A stretch of 44,761 nucleotides of DNA, taken from contig SBGQ01000166.1 of NCBI GenBank assembly GCA_006226965.1, positions 1 to 44,761 of the forward strand, read 5' to 3'. This DNA is from a bacterium (GTDB lineage: Bacteria; Bacteroidota; Rhodothermia; Balneolales; M1805). This document shows, in pieces, positions 1-10,216 of the stretch. The position numbers and the translations under genes are program-made. The stretch's first letter is position 1. Every line of letters starts with the position of its first letter. The notes below the pieces were generated by a model, which worked only from the letters and a program-made list of their open reading frames with translations, was not told the DNA's origin and ran no database searches.

Positions 1-88
1 GAGTTTTAAAACTCTTGCTTCGTTAAACCACAGCCAAAAGTTATTTTTTTTCATTATGCTTTAAGCCGACATCAATAAGTTCGGTTTA

Positions 89-3000
89 ATGCTTCGTTTT
101 TTTCTTGTTTTATTAGTTTTTGGGTTAGAGTTTGCTCGGGCACAATCGGTTACATCGCCAAAAGAGTCCGCTTTTTTTACTCGTTATTTTCAATTGGGGG
201 ATGAATTACAGCGGAATAGTATAAACAGTATAGTTTTCGACGAATTCGGATTTTTGTGGATAGCAACCAAAAACGGGTTATTTCGTCACGACGGAACCAA
301 TTTTCAGCGATTTCGACAGGATATTAACGATAGCTTAAGTATTCCTGATAATTTTGTGCGGGATTTGAAAAGAGTTCCAGGGAATAAATTAGTCGCTGTT
401 ACCGATAAAGGCGGAGCCGGGTTTTTTGATGTAAAAGAATGTTCCTATTCAGCGTTTGATTTCAGCGATGTAGAACCGTCTGAAATTCCTACCCGTTATT
501 ATTCGGCTTTTATTTTATCTGATGAATCCATCTTGCTTGCTACGGAACAAGGTGTCTGGAAAATCAATCCAGTAACCTTAAAAGCGAAAAAATGGAATCA
601 TGAAATTCCGTTTTTTACAGGTTCGGTTCGTACAATTTTCCAAAGTGCAGATTCAAGCTTGTGGTTCGGAAGTTTAGGTTCCGGCGTGTTGAAACTTGAT
701 CAAACAGGCAAAGCAGAACACATCGATTTAAGTGTTTACGAAAACCCGCTTATTTGGAATATGATTGAAGTTGACCAAGAGATTTGGATGGCTTCGCAGG
801 GCTGGGGAATTCTATCCTATAATAAAAAGACTAAACAGATAACTCGTATTTCGGTAAATGGAAAAAAGCCGCTGCAAGACCGCATTTTAGCATTGGCAAA
901 ATCGCCGTTTGCATCCATGGAAGTTTTTGCGGGAGGCTGGGAAAACGGCTTATACAGTTTACATTCGTTTACCGGAGAATCTAAATCTGTGGTTTTAAAA
1001 CCGGGTTTAGAAGAGATGTCGGTTTTGTTTTTGCAATCTGATGAGCACGGTTTATGGATTGGTACAGAATCGGAAGGGTTGATTTATCTCCGTAAAGAAG
1101 TAAACGGATTTACGGTTCTGGAAGAAAGCAATTCGGGCATGAAAAGCAATCTTACCAGAAAGATATTGGCTGTAAATGACTCCACTTTTTTATTGGGAAC
1201 GATTTTGAACGGGCTTCAAACGGTTCGAAGTTCAGACTTCTCGAATATAGAAACGGCATTTCCTGAAAAGCTAAGTAAAGCAAATATCACCGATTTAAAA
1301 TGGATAGACTATCCCAAAACTATCGGAATTGCCAGTTTTGACGATGGTGTTTGGATTTGGGATGTTTCCAAACACAGATTTTCACAACTTAAATGGTCGG
1401 AAAACGGTTCAATTGGCGGCGTACAAAGTTTGTTTCGTGCGGATAGCTCCGTTTACTTTGCTTCCACTCAAAAAGGTTTAATTAAAACGGATTTGCATGG
1501 TGAAAATCCGGTGTTTTACAACTCGGAAACACAAAAAGAGCTGTCGGTAAATTATGACAAACTTCGACTCATTAAACCTTATAATGAACGGTTTTTATGG
1601 ATTGGGTCGATGTTAAGCGGGTTGTTTCTATTCGATACTAAAACACAGCACTATCATCCTGATATCACACAAAATCTAAAGCTGAGCGGGTTTTTAACCA
1701 ATGATTTAGTAAAAGATAAAACGGGAAATTGGTGGCTTGCACTGGAGAATTCGGGTATAACCGTTTGGAATCCTGAATCAAATAAAACAGAATATATCTC
1801 GGAAGAAAATGGGCTGATAAACGATAATGTCCAGAGTTTAAATGTTGACTCCAACGGAAAAATCTGGATGTTTACTACCTATGGTTTCAGTGTAATTGAG
1901 CCAGCAATTCAGTATGTGCATTCTTTTAAACGAAAACGTGATATCCCTTTCGATTTCTTTTATCGTGAATCACTTTTTGAGTTTAATGATTCTACATGGT
2001 ATGCTCCGGCCGATGGCGGCATTCTGAAAATCAATCCATCAGCCATTAAAAAACAAAAAAATCTGCCTCGTTTATATCTGAGTAAACTTGAAACAGGTTC
2101 AAAAACACTGGATTTTGCCGATTTGAATCCGCAGAAAGACCCCTTGGTTATCCCGTATACAGATAGAAGTGTTCGGTTTTCGGTAAGTGCGCCTCAGTTT
2201 TATGAAACGAATATTCAGGGATTTGAATACCGCTTGGTCGGCTCAGATATTACTTGGACCAAACAAACCGGTTTTGAGCCCATCATAGTAAATAATTTGA
2301 GTTCGGGTTCTTATGAACTGCAAGTTCGTGCAACGGGACAACTGCTTCAAGAGGTAATTCCGGTTCAAAAATTTGAATTTGAAATCGGGTTTCCGTTTTG
2401 GCGTCAATATTGGTTTTACGGCTTAATAGCGCTACTCATTAGCACGGTTTTGTATGTGATTTACAGTCAGTACCAAAAGCGGAAAGCGGCATTAGAACAA
2501 CTTCGGGTTCAGATTGCCAGCGATTTACATGATGAAATCGGCGCATCGCTCACAAAAATTTCGATTCAGGCCGGATTGTTGAGTGTTGAGCAAAAACCGG
2601 ATGGAATGATAGGGCGCATCAAAAAGATTGAAGATTCGAGTCGGGAAATTATTCGTTTGATGAGTGATATAATTTGGGCAATTGATTCGCGAAAAGACAC
2701 CGTAGAAGATTTAATAAACCGGATGAAAGAAACCGCGTTTGATTTATTCGAAGACCAAACTATTCAGTTTGAGTTTGATGAACAGGTGCAATCAAAACAA
2801 CGTGTATTGCCGTTAAAAACCAGAGAAACTCTTTTTTTAGTGTATAAAGAAGCCATCACTAACAGTGTAAAACATTCGTCCTGTTCAAAAATTCAGGTTC
2901 AGTTGAAGATGGATTCCAAATCGTATTCACTTTGGATAAAAGATGACGGACAAGGATTTGACGGTAAAAACCCTGAACGAGCCGGGAACGGTTTAAAGAA

Positions 3001-3112
3001 TATGGAAATGCGTGCAAAACGCGTAAATGCCCGTTTTACAATTAAAAACCAGCAAGGAACGTTGGTTCAATTGAGCGGAGAACTTCCAAAAATCCCCTAT
3101 TTATGGGATTGA
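89..3112 (+). CDS. Two-component propeller sensor histidine kinase (HisKA_3 type)
   Basis: A membrane sensor kinase of 1007 residues expected to phosphorylate the response regulator encoded 31 bp downstream. A signal peptide (residues 1-18, ending ARA-QS) leads into a long periplasmic region (about 30-680) of repeated propeller strands with 'LWIAT', 'LWFGS' and 'GLWIGTESEGL' signatures. A Y_Y_Y-like beta domain follows (about 700-760, 'FEYRLVGSD'), then one membrane helix (about 772-795). The cytoplasmic HisKA_3 dimerisation domain carries 'DLHDEIGASLTKI' with the likely phospho-acceptor His814. The HATPase domain shows an N box (Asn925 in 'EAITNSVKHS') and a G1 box ('DDGQGFDG', from Asp952). 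This is the NarX/LiaS-like kinase class that pairs with LuxR-type regulators. The ATG at 89 is used; no clear Shine-Dalgarno sequence precedes it. The ligand is unknown; such propellers often sense polysaccharide breakdown products in Bacteroidota, but nothing here shows that. Confidence 0.93.
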   Translation: MLRFFLVLLVFGLEFARAQSVTSPKESAFFTRYFQLGDELQRNSINSIVFDEFGFLWIATKNGLFRHDGTNFQRFRQDINDSLSIPDNFVRDLKRVPGNKLVAVTDKGGAGFFDVKECSYSAFDFSDVEPSEIPTRYYSAFILSDESILLATEQGVWKINPVTLKAKKWNHEIPFFTGSVRTIFQSADSSLWFGSLGSGVLKLDQTGKAEHIDLSVYENPLIWNMIEVDQEIWMASQGWGILSYNKKTKQITRISVNGKKPLQDRILALAKSPFASMEVFAGGWENGLYSLHSFTGESKSVVLKPGLEEMSVLFLQSDEHGLWIGTESEGLIYLRKEVNGFTVLEESNSGMKSNLTRKILAVNDSTFLLGTILNGLQTVRSSDFSNIETAFPEKLSKANITDLKWIDYPKTIGIASFDDGVWIWDVSKHRFSQLKWSENGSIGGVQSLFRADSSVYFASTQKGLIKTDLHGENPVFYNSETQKELSVNYDKLRLIKPYNERFLWIGSMLSGLFLFDTKTQHYHPDITQNLKLSGFLTNDLVKDKTGNWWLALENSGITVWNPESNKTEYISEENGLINDNVQSLNVDSNGKIWMFTTYGFSVIEPAIQYVHSFKRKRDIPFDFFYRESLFEFNDSTWYAPADGGILKINPSAIKKQKNLPRLYLSKLETGSKTLDFADLNPQKDPLVIPYTDRSVRFSVSAPQFYETNIQGFEYRLVGSDITWTKQTGFEPIIVNNLSSGSYELQVRATGQLLQEVIPVQKFEFEIGFPFWRQYWFYGLIALLISTVLYVIYSQYQKRKAALEQLRVQIASDLHDEIGASLTKISIQAGLLSVEQKPDGMIGRIKKIEDSSREIIRLMSDIIWAIDSRKDTVEDLINRMKETAFDLFEDQTIQFEFDEQVQSKQRVLPLKTRETLFLVYKEAITNSVKHSSCSKIQVQLKMDSKSYSLWIKDDGQGFDGKNPERAGNGLKNMEMRAKRVNARFTIKNQQGTLVQLSGELPKIPYLWD

Positions 3113-3143
3113 TAAATCCTTATTAAGCCATTAACCTCAGCAT

Positions 3144-3770
3144 ATGATTAAACTGATTATCATCGAAGACATTGCAGAAATACGCGAGGGCTTAAGCGAA
3201 TATCTAAGTACAGATTTTGAATTCAATCTAATTGGTTCCTTCGATTCTATTGAAACATTTTTGGAAAACCATGTATTCCCCAAGCCGGATATGGTGTTAT
3301 TGGATATCGGTTTGCCCGGAATTTCAGGAATAAACGGCATTCCGCTCATTCAGGAACGGTTTCCAGAAACAGAGTTTCTCATTTTGAGCATTTACAGCGA
3401 TCACGACAAAGTATATCAGGCCTTATGTGCCGGTGCCAGCGGTTATTTGTTGAAAACAGAGCCCTTAGCGCAGATTAAAAGTGCATTACTGGAGTTGAAT
3501 TCCGGCGGTGCGCCCATGTCGCCGCAAATAGCTCGAAAAGTAATTCAACATTTTCGTCCGGATATAAAAAGGGAATCCAAAGCAGATTTAACACAAAAAG
3601 AGCGCGATGTGGTTAACTATCTGGTAGATGGTATGAGTTATAAACAAATTGCCTATCAGATGGGAAATACGGTAGAAACAATTCGTCACCACATTAAAAA
3701 TATTTACAGAAAGCTACACGTGAACTCGAAAGCAGAAGTAATCGGGAAATCGCTCAGAGGTGAGCTTTAA
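3144..3770 (+). CDS. NarL/FixJ-family response regulator
   Basis: A 208-residue transcription factor with an N-terminal receiver domain and a C-terminal LuxR-type helix-turn-helix. The receiver has the acidic pair at the end of strand 1 ('IIEDIAEIREG'), the predicted phosphorylation site Asp54 in 'LLDIGLPGISG', and the conserved lysine in 'LLKTEP'. The GerE/LuxR domain spans about 149-205 ('LTQKERDVVNYLVDGMSYKQ', then 'VETIRHHIKNIYRKL'). It starts 31 bp after the propeller kinase stop on the same strand and is almost certainly its cognate regulator. The next gene, the giant M64 protein, begins 152 bp downstream and is a plausible target; this is inference from position only. Confidence 0.93.
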   Translation: MIKLIIIEDIAEIREGLSEYLSTDFEFNLIGSFDSIETFLENHVFPKPDMVLLDIGLPGISGINGIPLIQERFPETEFLILSIYSDHDKVYQALCAGASGYLLKTEPLAQIKSALLELNSGGAPMSPQIARKVIQHFRPDIKRESKADLTQKERDVVNYLVDGMSYKQIAYQMGNTVETIRHHIKNIYRKLHVNSKAEVIGKSLRGEL

Positions 3771-3922
3771 ATTATTCAGAGAGTGTGCAGAATGTAAAAG
3801 TGATTTTTATCGCCTTTCATAACTGCATTTTTGCACAGTAAATCAGTCCCCTTTTTATGGGATTGAATCCCGTTTTTAGAATAGAAATCTTTGTAGGGTA
3901 ACAATAATTAACCGTTTACACT

Positions 3923-6900
3923 ATGGGATTTTCAGAGAAAAATAGACGCACAAGCATTTGGACTAAACTCGGGTTACTCCTTTTTTTGAGTGTTATCATA
4001 CAAACAAACAGTAGTGCACAGTATTTCAGTGAGCAGGATATCGACAATCATCAGATAAGCGAATTGGAGTATGCTTCTTTTCGGGCTGTTGATATAAACG
4101 GCGACGGTTGGATGGATGTGGTTTCGTGGACGAGAGATACTTCTATTGAAAGTGAATTGTCTTCAAACATCTATATCCAAATGAATCGAAACGGAGTGTT
4201 GACCACTCAATTAGCCAACCTTCAAAACTTGCCCAGAGATTTGCGTTTCGATTCGCGCATCAATCTTGAGTTTTATGATGCAGATGCAGATAATCTGTTG
4301 GATGTATTCATGATAGATTACATTGACAATGGTATTCTTCACTTTAAAACCACTTTAGATGCACAAGGTAATCCGGTTTTCACCTTTGTGCAGGAATGGG
4401 AAAATCCGACAAACGAATATCTTTTAGATTTGTCATTCGCCGATGTAAATGCGGACGGATTTATGGATTTGATTTCAAATGCAGGTTTATTCATCAATTC
4501 AGGAAATGAGCAAACCTTTGAATTAAGTTATGAAAGCTGGAATAATTGGGCGCCCGGTAGCTATGTAAATCTCGGGAGCGAGGGTTTTAGGACGTTTATC
4601 GTTTATAGCGGTGATAAAGAGTTTATTCGAACAGGAGATTTTAACCAAGACGGATACGTGGATGTGTATTTCAGCACCATGGAAGCCGTATTGCTGAATA
4701 ATCAGGGAAGCGGATTTGAAGAATTTGCCTTGCCAACCGGTTTCTTTCGTCCGGAACTTGCAGATATTAATCAGGATGGACGTTTAGATATTGCCGGAGT
4801 TCGGACTGATAACTATACGTTTGGTTACGCCCTAAATCTCGAAAACGGGTTTGAATTATCGGATTATGAAATTGATTATTTCCGTTTTGTAGATAATGAT
4901 GTAGCCGATTTAAGCGGATTGGGCCGCCCAGAATTTACACTCGGATTTCTTATTTCAACTCATGTTGATTCCGTACAAGGATTCGGAGTTGTGCCGAATT
5001 ATTGGAACTCAGAACTTGAACCGCATCAAATTGTAGAAAATATGCCGCGCGAGAATGCGGTAATTTTAGATGTTAACGGCGATTCTAAATTAGATGTGCT
5101 CTTAAGCGGAGATGTTAAAGCTTTAGGAGAAAATTATTACATCAAGTATTTGCAAAACAGGATTGCGGTTGCCAATGTAGCTCCGGCTGCGCCTTCAGCC
5201 ATTACGGTTGCAACCAACCCGAATAGTCCGGGAAGTGTTTTTATCACATTTGAAACCCCTGAGCAAGCCGATCAAAATCAGGATTATCAATTGTTTTATG
5301 TTGATTACGATTTAATGGATATGGAAACGGGCGAATACCTTACAAAAGCTTTAGCCAAAGAAAACGGAATGCGTCTAAGTGGTGATTTCGGCACGTTTTT
5401 GAATACCGGGAAAATTACTCTTCAACATCTGGAGCAAGAAAAAACCTATAAAATTCGTGTTCAATTTGTGGATTTGGGAATGAAGGGTTCCGCATTTGCT
5501 GAGTTGGAATTTCAGTTAGAACAACAAAATTTGCTTCCCTTAGCTCAAGAATTAACCGAAAGCTGGCAAAATTATACTATTCAATGGGCAAATCTGAGCG
5601 GTAATTCGAACCCAGAATTTATTGTTCAGGGGGAACTTAATGGAAACGGTTCAACGGCAGTGTTTCAGATTAGTGAACAAAACCAGATTGAGTTGTTGGG
5701 AAATATGGGAATTCCCGAACGTAAAGAAGCACAATCCTTTTGGTTTGATTTTAATCAGGATGGAATGCAAGATGTGCTCATGTATGGGAAAGACCAAGCT
5801 AATTTTTATGAACTATCCGTTCTGAAAAACTCAAACGGAATTTTTACACCTGTTGCAACGGATGGAATCTTCCTTGATAATGTTGAACCGGAACGTTTGA
5901 TATTTACGGATTTAACAGGGAAAGGAAGAGGCGAGTGGCTTGCTTTTCATCCTGATAATGGTTTGCAAGTTTATGAGTGGCGATACGAAGATGAACAATT
6001 ACGCTTCTCATTGATGGAACATCTTTCACTTCCTGTTTCTGCATCAACTATTCAGGGTATTCAACTTGCCGATGTTAATCAAAACGGAAAATTGGAATGG
6101 TTGGTTATTCAAACGGTTAACGAACAATTAGACTTGGTACGTTTTGAACAAAATGAGCAAGGAAATTGGCAGGAATTGGAGCGAGAGTCGTTACTCATGA
6201 GTCAATTAGACTTGCAAAAAGGAATGTATGTGCAGGAATTAAACGAAACAGAAATTCCGGAATTTGTTGTGTACGGTAAAAATTCTTCGGACGAAAATGT
6301 AGTAAAGGTCTTTGCCTACAACAGCGATTTAAATGCGTTTGAAGTGATTGTTCAACAGACATCAAGCGGAAAAATTCTATTCGATTTCGCTGATGTAAGC
6401 CTAAACGGATATCCTGATTTTATCTTAATTAAAGAAGACGCTGAGCAAAATCCGCAGTTTACGATTAATCAAAATGTAGCTAATGCAAACGGCACAAGAC
6501 GGTTTCAAGAATGGAATGATGGTTTGGATTTTGTAACTCCGTTAAAGTCCGGTGCTGTTTCAGTAACCGATTACAATGCCGACGGAAAGCCGGATATTAT
6601 TCTTTCAGGATATTCTTCGGAAGGTGAATCCAAAACAACGGTTTATATCAACAACTTTGTCGGCGAAGTGCAAGCTGCTTCCGTTCCTGAGCAAGTAACA
6701 GCGATGTTGCAAGAAAATAATCAGGTATTTATTCAATGGAATACTTCAAATGATGCTCAAAGCGGTAATGAAGCCCTGCACTATCAGTTACGTATTCAGG
6801 ATGCTGAAACGCAAGAAGAGTATCGTATTATAACCACTCAAGAAAACGCAAACATTCCCGCATCTACTCAAATATTACCCGTTTTCGGGACAGAATTGAT

Positions 6901-9900
6901 GTTGAGTTTACCTGAAGGAAAAACGTATTCAATTTCGGTTCAATCCATTAACGCGAGCGGTGTACATAGCGCATTTTCACAAGCTGTTTCGGTTGAAGTG
7001 CCATATTTGCCATTTGCAGAAATAAAAGAGATTACAAACGATATAAGTAACGGTCTGGCAAGAATCGTAGATGTTAATGCCGACGGATTCTTAGATATTC
7101 TTCAATCCGGTTACGGTGGTTTTAATTTCTTCGAAAGCGGAGTTTGGTTGAATACGGAAAAAGAAGATGGCTCAAGGAGTTGGGATTTTCAGGAAATGCC
7201 AAGCTTGCCGGAATTAGGTGCATCACGAATCAGTTTTGGAGATATTGACGGTGATACCAAGCCGGATATGCTTATTTCCGGAGCAACGAGTACCGGGTTA
7301 AAACAAACCAAAGTCTATCAATTATTTACGCAAGGCGTGGGTTATTCGTGGTCTGAGCGTCAGGAATTGTCGGGAGTAATAGTTGGGGATTCCAAGTTTT
7401 TTGATGCGGATAACGATGGCGATTTAGACCTGATATTGACAGGTTCTGGTTTGTACGGCACCGTTCTCGAATTGTATCTGAACACGAATCCGGCGCCCGG
7501 AACCTATCGTGAAAATCCGTTTGAATTAGATTTTGAAGCGTTTTCCCCAGCTATCGGATACGATTTTTCTTCGGTTGATGTAGCCGATGTAAACCAAGAT
7601 GGTTGGTTAGATGTGCTCATCAGCGGGAATAATTATTCAGCAGTTGGCGGAAGAGGGTTAACCACTGACATTTATATGAATTCGGGCGGAAGATTTACGC
7701 TAGATGAAAAGGCATCAGAAAACTTGCCCGAGAATTATCACGGAACGGCAAAATTCGCAGATGTAAATAATGACGGGTTCCCGGATGTACTAGTAGTAGG
7801 AAGAGAAGGTGCCTTTTTGAGTATTCATCAGGGAAAAAATGATGATGGAACGATTGCATATACAACTTCCGCTTTACCGATTCCGGCGAGCGTTGGTGCA
7901 CGATTCGATGTCGGCGATTTAAACAATGACGGTTTTGTAGATGTGATTGTAAGTGGCCGTGAACAAATTGACGGAGCTAATACCGACCCGAAACGCGTGT
8001 GGATGTTACTTAATACAGGTGACGAGAGTTTTGAATTAGCCCCGGAAAAATGGACAGCCGGATTCCCGGAAACATGGAACGGCTCAGTTGAAATGGGCGA
8101 TTTGAACGGCGACGGTTCGATGGATGTGGTTTTTGCGGCATCAGACTTAACAAAAAAAGGGCGTGTGTTCATCAATCAATTGCATTGGATGGCGCCGGAA
8201 GAAATTCACTCGAATGAGCAACCGGAAGCGCCACTTCGTCCTCAAATCATATCAAAAAACGGAGTTCAGAAGTTGACATGGAGTTTTGGCGGAGATGACC
8301 ATACTTCGGCAAAAGCCATGCGATATAATATAAAAATGAGTTCAGCAGAAATCGGCGATAACCTAATTCGCTCTTCCGTTTCCGAGGATGGTAAACCACG
8401 TTTTATGACAAGCGGATTCGCCGTAAATAGAATGGAAGTAGATGTGCCGGAAATTAATCCTGATGAGGTGTACAGGTGGTCTGTTCAGGCAATCGATCAA
8501 TCAGGAAAACACTCAGCCTGGACTTTCGGAGGAGTGATAAACGATGAAGCATCGCAAGCCGCAGAATATCGTTCTTTAGTTGAAAACGGTTCCGTTGAAA
8601 AACGAATTAACATGGTCTTTATAGCAGAGGCCTGGACAGAAAACCAACGAGAAGCATTTTTTGCGGAAGCTGCAAGAATGGCAGATTCTATCGTAGCCAT
8701 TTCACCCTACAAGGAATATCGAAATTTCTTTAATATGCACGCCATTTTTGTGCCTTCAAACGATGGCGAAATCACGTATTGGAACGGAAATTCCACACAA
8801 GAACGGGATACCTATTTTAATGCATATCGAGATAATTACAACAATCCGTATTACATAACTATCCCGAATGCAGACGGAAAAAATGCGCAGAATTTGGCGA
8901 CGAACGGCTCTCGAGAAGCCGGAGATTATGCTGATGGTTTCGGCAAAGTAGATCAATTATTAAGTCGATTTTTACCGGAATACGATTTGGTTGTGATGCT
9001 GTGTAAATCCAATTCATTGGCAGGTTCTGCGGTTTTATGGCAGGATAGAACCATCGGATTTGTTGGAATTCCATCGGTTGATGCCGCAGGAAACCGTTTC
9101 AAAATTGCTAGACATGAATTGGCGCATTCTTTAGGTTTGGGTGATGAATACGGTGCAAGTTCGAACGTACGAGATCATTTTCAGGCTGATTTTCCGAATG
9201 TGTTCCGCGCAAGTGTGGTTAACAGAAACACGGCTTATGAAGAAGCGCCGTGGGCAAAATGGTTAACAAATGAGTTTAATTACCTTTCTTTTGGCGGGGC
9301 GTTTAACGGTAATGCGACTTCACACGGTTTGTTTGAAGGCGGGCAATACGTAGATAGAAATTATTTCAGAGCGCACTATAATGACATTATGCGCGATTTT
9401 ACGGTGAATAAATTTGGTCCGGTAAATCGCGAGTGGTTAATAAAAGCGTTTTATGGTTACCGTTGGCATGTAGAAGGAATGCCTGAACCGTTTCACAGAA
9501 TACGTCCGCTTCATTTAATTGAAGACCACACGCCCAACGAAGAGCTTATTCAATTAGAAGTGAATCAATCCTTGGAATTATCTACAGATTTGTTGATTCC
9601 TTCGCATGGTGGCGGTTTGCAAGTTGTTTGGCGATTGGATGGTGAAGTTGTTGAGACGGTATCATCGAGTATTCAGATTCCGTTTAACGAATTGAGCAGT
9701 GGTGTACATCAGGTAAGTGTACATGTAAAAGACATCACACCGTATTCTGATGAAATTCCGGCAGAAGCATATAATTCTATAGAAAACAGACGCTGGGTGA
9801 TTCCTGCAAATGATGAATTGGGCTATCTGAGCGACGAAGTTGAGTGGACGTTTACCGTACCCGAAACTGTTGCAAACGAGCAATCAACAAGTCCAACGGA

Positions 9901-10159
9901 ATTTGCCTTACATCAGAATTATCCGAATCCGTTTAATCCAAGCACACAAATACGTTTTAGTTTAGCCAAAGCAGGATTGGTTCGCTTAGAGGTGTTCGAT
10001 GCTATCGGTAGGAAGGTCGCCGTTTTAGCTGAAAATCAATTTAGTGCAGGAACACATTCCGTTCAGTTTAGCGGACATAATCTATCTAGCGGAATCTATT
10101 TTTACACACTTAAAACAGAACAACAAAGCTTGACAAGAAAGATGATGCTCATCAAATAA
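3923..10159 (+). CDS. Giant secreted FG-GAP/fibronectin/M64 metallopeptidase with C-terminal sorting domain
   Basis: A 2078-residue secreted protein. A signal peptide (about 1-32) is followed by blocks of FG-GAP/VCBS-type repeats, each with a calcium-binding DxNxDGxxD motif ('VDINGDGWMD' near residue 56, 'GDFNQDGYVD', 'ADVNQDGWLD', 'GDLNNDGFVD'); I count about 18, some degenerate. Fibronectin type III-like segments interrupt them near 420-535, 915-1025 and 1435-1540. From about 1560 the sequence resembles peptidase family M64 (IgA peptidase family): 'NMVFIAEAWTENQ', then the zinc motif 'HELAHSLGLGDEYG' with His1731, Glu1732 and His1735. The last 80 residues form a sorting domain starting 'NYPNPFNPSTQIRF' (about 1998) and ending 'TRKMMLIK'. 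The peptidase domain probably cleaves an extracellular glycoprotein or protein; the substrate is unknown. It lies directly downstream of a kinase/regulator pair and ends at a strong terminator. Confidence 0.9.
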   Translation: MGFSEKNRRTSIWTKLGLLLFLSVIIQTNSSAQYFSEQDIDNHQISELEYASFRAVDINGDGWMDVVSWTRDTSIESELSSNIYIQMNRNGVLTTQLANLQNLPRDLRFDSRINLEFYDADADNLLDVFMIDYIDNGILHFKTTLDAQGNPVFTFVQEWENPTNEYLLDLSFADVNADGFMDLISNAGLFINSGNEQTFELSYESWNNWAPGSYVNLGSEGFRTFIVYSGDKEFIRTGDFNQDGYVDVYFSTMEAVLLNNQGSGFEEFALPTGFFRPELADINQDGRLDIAGVRTDNYTFGYALNLENGFELSDYEIDYFRFVDNDVADLSGLGRPEFTLGFLISTHVDSVQGFGVVPNYWNSELEPHQIVENMPRENAVILDVNGDSKLDVLLSGDVKALGENYYIKYLQNRIAVANVAPAAPSAITVATNPNSPGSVFITFETPEQADQNQDYQLFYVDYDLMDMETGEYLTKALAKENGMRLSGDFGTFLNTGKITLQHLEQEKTYKIRVQFVDLGMKGSAFAELEFQLEQQNLLPLAQELTESWQNYTIQWANLSGNSNPEFIVQGELNGNGSTAVFQISEQNQIELLGNMGIPERKEAQSFWFDFNQDGMQDVLMYGKDQANFYELSVLKNSNGIFTPVATDGIFLDNVEPERLIFTDLTGKGRGEWLAFHPDNGLQVYEWRYEDEQLRFSLMEHLSLPVSASTIQGIQLADVNQNGKLEWLVIQTVNEQLDLVRFEQNEQGNWQELERESLLMSQLDLQKGMYVQELNETEIPEFVVYGKNSSDENVVKVFAYNSDLNAFEVIVQQTSSGKILFDFADVSLNGYPDFILIKEDAEQNPQFTINQNVANANGTRRFQEWNDGLDFVTPLKSGAVSVTDYNADGKPDIILSGYSSEGESKTTVYINNFVGEVQAASVPEQVTAMLQENNQVFIQWNTSNDAQSGNEALHYQLRIQDAETQEEYRIITTQENANIPASTQILPVFGTELMLSLPEGKTYSISVQSINASGVHSAFSQAVSVEVPYLPFAEIKEITNDISNGLARIVDVNADGFLDILQSGYGGFNFFESGVWLNTEKEDGSRSWDFQEMPSLPELGASRISFGDIDGDTKPDMLISGATSTGLKQTKVYQLFTQGVGYSWSERQELSGVIVGDSKFFDADNDGDLDLILTGSGLYGTVLELYLNTNPAPGTYRENPFELDFEAFSPAIGYDFSSVDVADVNQDGWLDVLISGNNYSAVGGRGLTTDIYMNSGGRFTLDEKASENLPENYHGTAKFADVNNDGFPDVLVVGREGAFLSIHQGKNDDGTIAYTTSALPIPASVGARFDVGDLNNDGFVDVIVSGREQIDGANTDPKRVWMLLNTGDESFELAPEKWTAGFPETWNGSVEMGDLNGDGSMDVVFAASDLTKKGRVFINQLHWMAPEEIHSNEQPEAPLRPQIISKNGVQKLTWSFGGDDHTSAKAMRYNIKMSSAEIGDNLIRSSVSEDGKPRFMTSGFAVNRMEVDVPEINPDEVYRWSVQAIDQSGKHSAWTFGGVINDEASQAAEYRSLVENGSVEKRINMVFIAEAWTENQREAFFAEAARMADSIVAISPYKEYRNFFNMHAIFVPSNDGEITYWNGNSTQERDTYFNAYRDNYNNPYYITIPNADGKNAQNLATNGSREAGDYADGFGKVDQLLSRFLPEYDLVVMLCKSNSLAGSAVLWQDRTIGFVGIPSVDAAGNRFKIARHELAHSLGLGDEYGASSNVRDHFQADFPNVFRASVVNRNTAYEEAPWAKWLTNEFNYLSFGGAFNGNATSHGLFEGGQYVDRNYFRAHYNDIMRDFTVNKFGPVNREWLIKAFYGYRWHVEGMPEPFHRIRPLHLIEDHTPNEELIQLEVNQSLELSTDLLIPSHGGGLQVVWRLDGEVVETVSSSIQIPFNELSSGVHQVSVHVKDITPYSDEIPAEAYNSIENRRWVIPANDELGYLSDEVEWTFTVPETVANEQSTSPTEFALHQNYPNPFNPSTQIRFSLAKAGLVRLEVFDAIGRKVAVLAENQFSAGTHSVQFSGHNLSSGIYFYTLKTEQQSLTRKMMLIK

Positions 10160-10182
10160 AAAAAGAGCATTATAGGGTACTG

Positions 10183-10216
10183 AAAGGCATCAGGCGGAAG
10201 CTTGATGCCTTTTTTA
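10183..10216 (+). terminator. Rho-independent terminator after the M64 protein gene
   Basis: A 13-bp stem (10183-10195 with 10200-10212, one G-U pair) encloses a GGAA loop and runs into a T tract on the plus strand. It sits 23 bp after the M64 stop codon and reaches into the stop codon of the convergent minus-strand gene. Confidence 0.85.

Noticed and set aside
7828-8175. 115-codon minus-strand frame inside the M64 protein gene
   Set aside because: It is a shadow of FG-GAP repeats on the opposite strand.
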